From Rhodospirillales bacterium (lineage in GTDB: Bacteria; Pseudomonadota; Alphaproteobacteria; Acetobacterales; Acetobacteraceae): a DNA stretch of 5,709 bases. This document shows, one piece after another, positions 4,480 to 5,709 of this stretch (positions are counted from its first letter, which is position 1; the number at the start of each line of letters is the position of its first letter). The notes under the pieces are model-generated. The model was given only the letters and a program-made list of their open reading frames with translations. It was not told the DNA's origin and made no database searches. Made by a program: the position numbers and the translations under genes. The stretch covers positions 1-5,709 of the forward strand of contig JAATGE010000088.1 of assembly GCA_015654825.1 (NCBI GenBank), read 5' to 3'.

Positions 4480-5478
4480 TTAGAACGGATGCCTGTTGCT
4501 GATCCTCGGTTCCTTCGTGAGGAATACTGTGCCGGTCTGCGTGGCCGGACCCGAAACTACTTCGTCGGAGGTCAGTCCATAGATCCTGGTGCCGCCAAGT
4601 ACCGCCGTGGCCGTGCTGGCGTTGCTTACGCCTAGCGGCGCATGGGCGGTTAGGTCGTTCTCGATCAGCGTGTCCTGTACCGCCAGGCTGGAGCCTGCGA
4701 TCGCGCCTTCCTCGCCGAATGTCACGATAACGCCGTTGGCGCTGTCCGGGCCTTTCTCGATCAGCGAGTTGGTGATGCTGGCCTGGCCGCCGTTCGGCAG
4801 ATCGATGCTGTAGCTGCCCGAGCCCGTGGGCCCATCCACGACGCGGGTGTTGTTGATCACGGTCATCAGCGCGCGGCTTTTGATTTCGTGGCCTACGATC
4901 GCATCGTGAAAATAGCTGTCCTCGATGTCCAGCGTGCCGATCGCGCCGACGTAGAGGTTGTGCGTAAAGCCGGAACCGGGGCCGGCCGCATCGCCGTTGT
5001 GCGCGAACTCGCTGTCGGTGATGGTAATGCTGCCGGAAGCATCGGCATCGGACAGCAAGCCGTCCTGATTGTTGTGGAAATAGCATTGGGCGACCGTCAG
5101 GTTGCCGCCCTGGTAGCGGATGCCGGCGCCGTTCTGGCCGTCTGCGCGGCTTATGCGCGCGCCGATAAACGTAAAGCCGGTGATGCTGACGTCGGTATCG
5201 GTAATCAGGATCGCCTTGCGGTTCGGAATTTTTCCGCTGGCCTTCAGCGTAACGCGCCCGCCGTTTGTTACCAGGGCGATTTTCGTGGTGATTTCGGCGA
5301 AATCGTTGACGTAGGTGCCGGCCTGCACGCGGATCGTATCGCCGTCCGCGCTGGCCGCCACGGCACCGGCGATAGTGGCGAATTGCTGGCCGGGACCGAC
5401 CGTGAGCGTCGTGGCATCGGCATATGTCGCGCCGGACGAAAGCAGTATCGCCAGAGCATGGCGCTCGGGGAGGTGCAT
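4480..5478 (-). CDS. Exported right-handed parallel beta-helix protein
   Basis: This 332-residue protein starts with a short export signal: a charged n-region (1-8), a hydrophobic L-A-I-L-L core (9-13) and probable cleavage after A-T-Y-A (residue 20). The mature part opens with the F-A-T-I-A-G-A-V-A-A-S-A-D-G-D-T-I pattern (33-49) and V-Q-A-G-T-Y (51-56), the classic entry to pectate-lyase-like beta-helices. Successive coils of about 22-26 residues follow, including V-S-I-T-G-F-T-F-I-G (97-106), L-T-V-A-Q-C-Y-F-H-N-N (127-137) and I-T-I-T-D-S-E-F-A-H-N (151-161). Conserved-looking segments are H-N-L-Y-V-G (173-178), G-H-E-I-K-S-R-A (196-203) and S-Y-S-I-D-L-P-N-G-G (222-231). This fold serves polysaccharide lyases, hydrolases, epimerases and non-enzymatic surface proteins; no specific activity can be assigned. 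The ATG at 5478 has AGGA nine bases upstream. It stands alone and converges on the small gene at 4417. Confidence 0.82.
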   Translation of the reverse strand: MHLPERHALAILLSSGATYADATTLTVGPGQQFATIAGAVAASADGDTIRVQAGTYVNDFAEITTKIALVTNGGRVTLKASGKIPNRKAILITDTDVSITGFTFIGARISRADGQNGAGIRYQGGNLTVAQCYFHNNQDGLLSDADASGSITITDSEFAHNGDAAGPGSGFTHNLYVGAIGTLDIEDSYFHDAIVGHEIKSRALMTVINNTRVVDGPTGSGSYSIDLPNGGQASITNSLIEKGPDSANGVIVTFGEEGAIAGSSLAVQDTLIENDLTAHAPLGVSNASTATAVLGGTRIYGLTSDEVVSGPATQTGTVFLTKEPRISNRHPF

Positions 5479-5537
5479 GGCGGCTTGTCCTGAAGGGGAG
5501 GCACCGACGCTGCGCCAGCGCGGAGGGCACGTAAAGG

Positions 5538-5543
5538 ATTGTA
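5538..5543 (-). promoter_or_regulatory. Possible -10 box of the beta-helix gene
   Basis: On the minus strand this reads TACAAT (five of six consensus), 59 bases upstream of the ATG at 5478. No convincing -35 is present at 16-18 bases, so a promoter here is only suggested. Confidence 0.3.
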
Positions 5544-5571
5544 TGCAGCCGACCGCGCAGATAAGCGCAGG

Positions 5572-5701
5572 AAGGCCAGGGCTCTGAGTTTGTGATTTTT
5601 TGCCAGTCCGTCTTCAGCTGTGGGCAACCGGCAAAAAAGCGCGTTTTTCGGCTGTTTTTTGGGGCCTTTGGGCGAGCTAGTGCCGCCGTAACCCGTCACG
5701 C
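5572..5701 (+). repeat. Split copy of the palindromic repeat
   Basis: Positions 5572-5586 match 679-693 exactly (15 bases), and 5691-5701 match 700-710 exactly (11 bases). In copy A these blocks are separated by six bases (694-699), here by 104 bases (5587-5690). The intervening DNA has its own perfect 9-bp inverted repeat TTTTTTGCC/GGCAAAAAA (5596-5604 with 5630-5638) and further A- and T-runs. It has no convincing reading frame. The element lies upstream of the beta-helix gene and may continue past the window edge. Confidence 0.5.
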
Positions 5702-5709
5702 CCGGTTTA

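Noticed and set aside
4406..5530. Second minus-strand frame of 374 codons over the beta-helix gene
   Set aside because: It is dominated by Arg, Gly and Gln with no motif, while the overlapping 332-residue frame has a signal peptide and clear beta-helix coils.
5268..5699. Minus-strand frame of 143 codons running from the right edge into the beta-helix gene
   Set aside because: It overlaps the signal peptide and first coils of the beta-helix gene in another frame, and its product is an Arg/Pro/Ser-rich shadow.

Overview
The window is GC-rich and reads as chromosomal DNA of an alphaproteobacterium, most likely from the Rhodospirillales/Acetobacteraceae. This rests on the addA-trxA order, the coding style, and short palindromic repeats of a type I associate with Acetobacteraceae intergenic DNA. 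The taxonomic call is an inference; no rRNA or other marker gene is present.

Layout. (1) Positions 1-670 (+): the 3' end of addA, encoding the nuclease end of the AddAB recombination helicase-nuclease, then trxA (thioredoxin 1). (2) Positions 671-975: gene-free, filled with a cluster of palindromic repeats comprising two direct copies, an inverted relative and an extra hairpin. (3) Positions 976-1437 (-): a compact type II toxin-antitoxin pair of the RelE/ParE class, with a perfect inverted repeat just upstream of the antitoxin start that is a good operator candidate. (4) Positions 1488-1563: a run of overlapping perfect inverted repeats with no gene. (5) Positions 1632-1718 (+): tRNA-Leu(UAA) with encoded CCA. 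(6) Positions 1942-2832 (+): a two-part protein of unknown function whose N-terminal domain resembles a beta-rich module seen next to glycosyltransferase-like proteins. (7) Positions 2950-4417 (+): three tightly packed genes. They encode a ketosteroid-isomerase-like NTF2-fold protein that keeps Tyr14, Asp38 and Asp99, an NAD-type short-chain dehydrogenase, and a small three-cysteine protein I do not recognise. (8) Positions 4441-4462: an A/T-rich perfect hairpin between convergent genes. (9) Positions 4480-5478 (-): an exported right-handed parallel beta-helix protein. (10) Positions 5479-5709: its upstream region, which carries two pieces of the repeat from region 2 separated by about 104 bases.

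How the genes fit together. addA-trxA is housekeeping. The isomerase and dehydrogenase are six bases apart and probably co-transcribed. Together they have the chemistry for oxidising a hydroxyl on a steroid-like or other polycyclic substrate and shifting the resulting enone double bond, though the substrate is not shown by the sequence. The toxin-antitoxin pair, repeats and tRNA form the accessory-looking stretch, but no integrase, transposase or att duplication is visible. I see no CRISPR array, insertion sequence or clearly new defence system. The less described items are the beta-helix family with its stacked polar residues, the 296-residue protein, the small three-Cys protein and the split repeat at the right edge.
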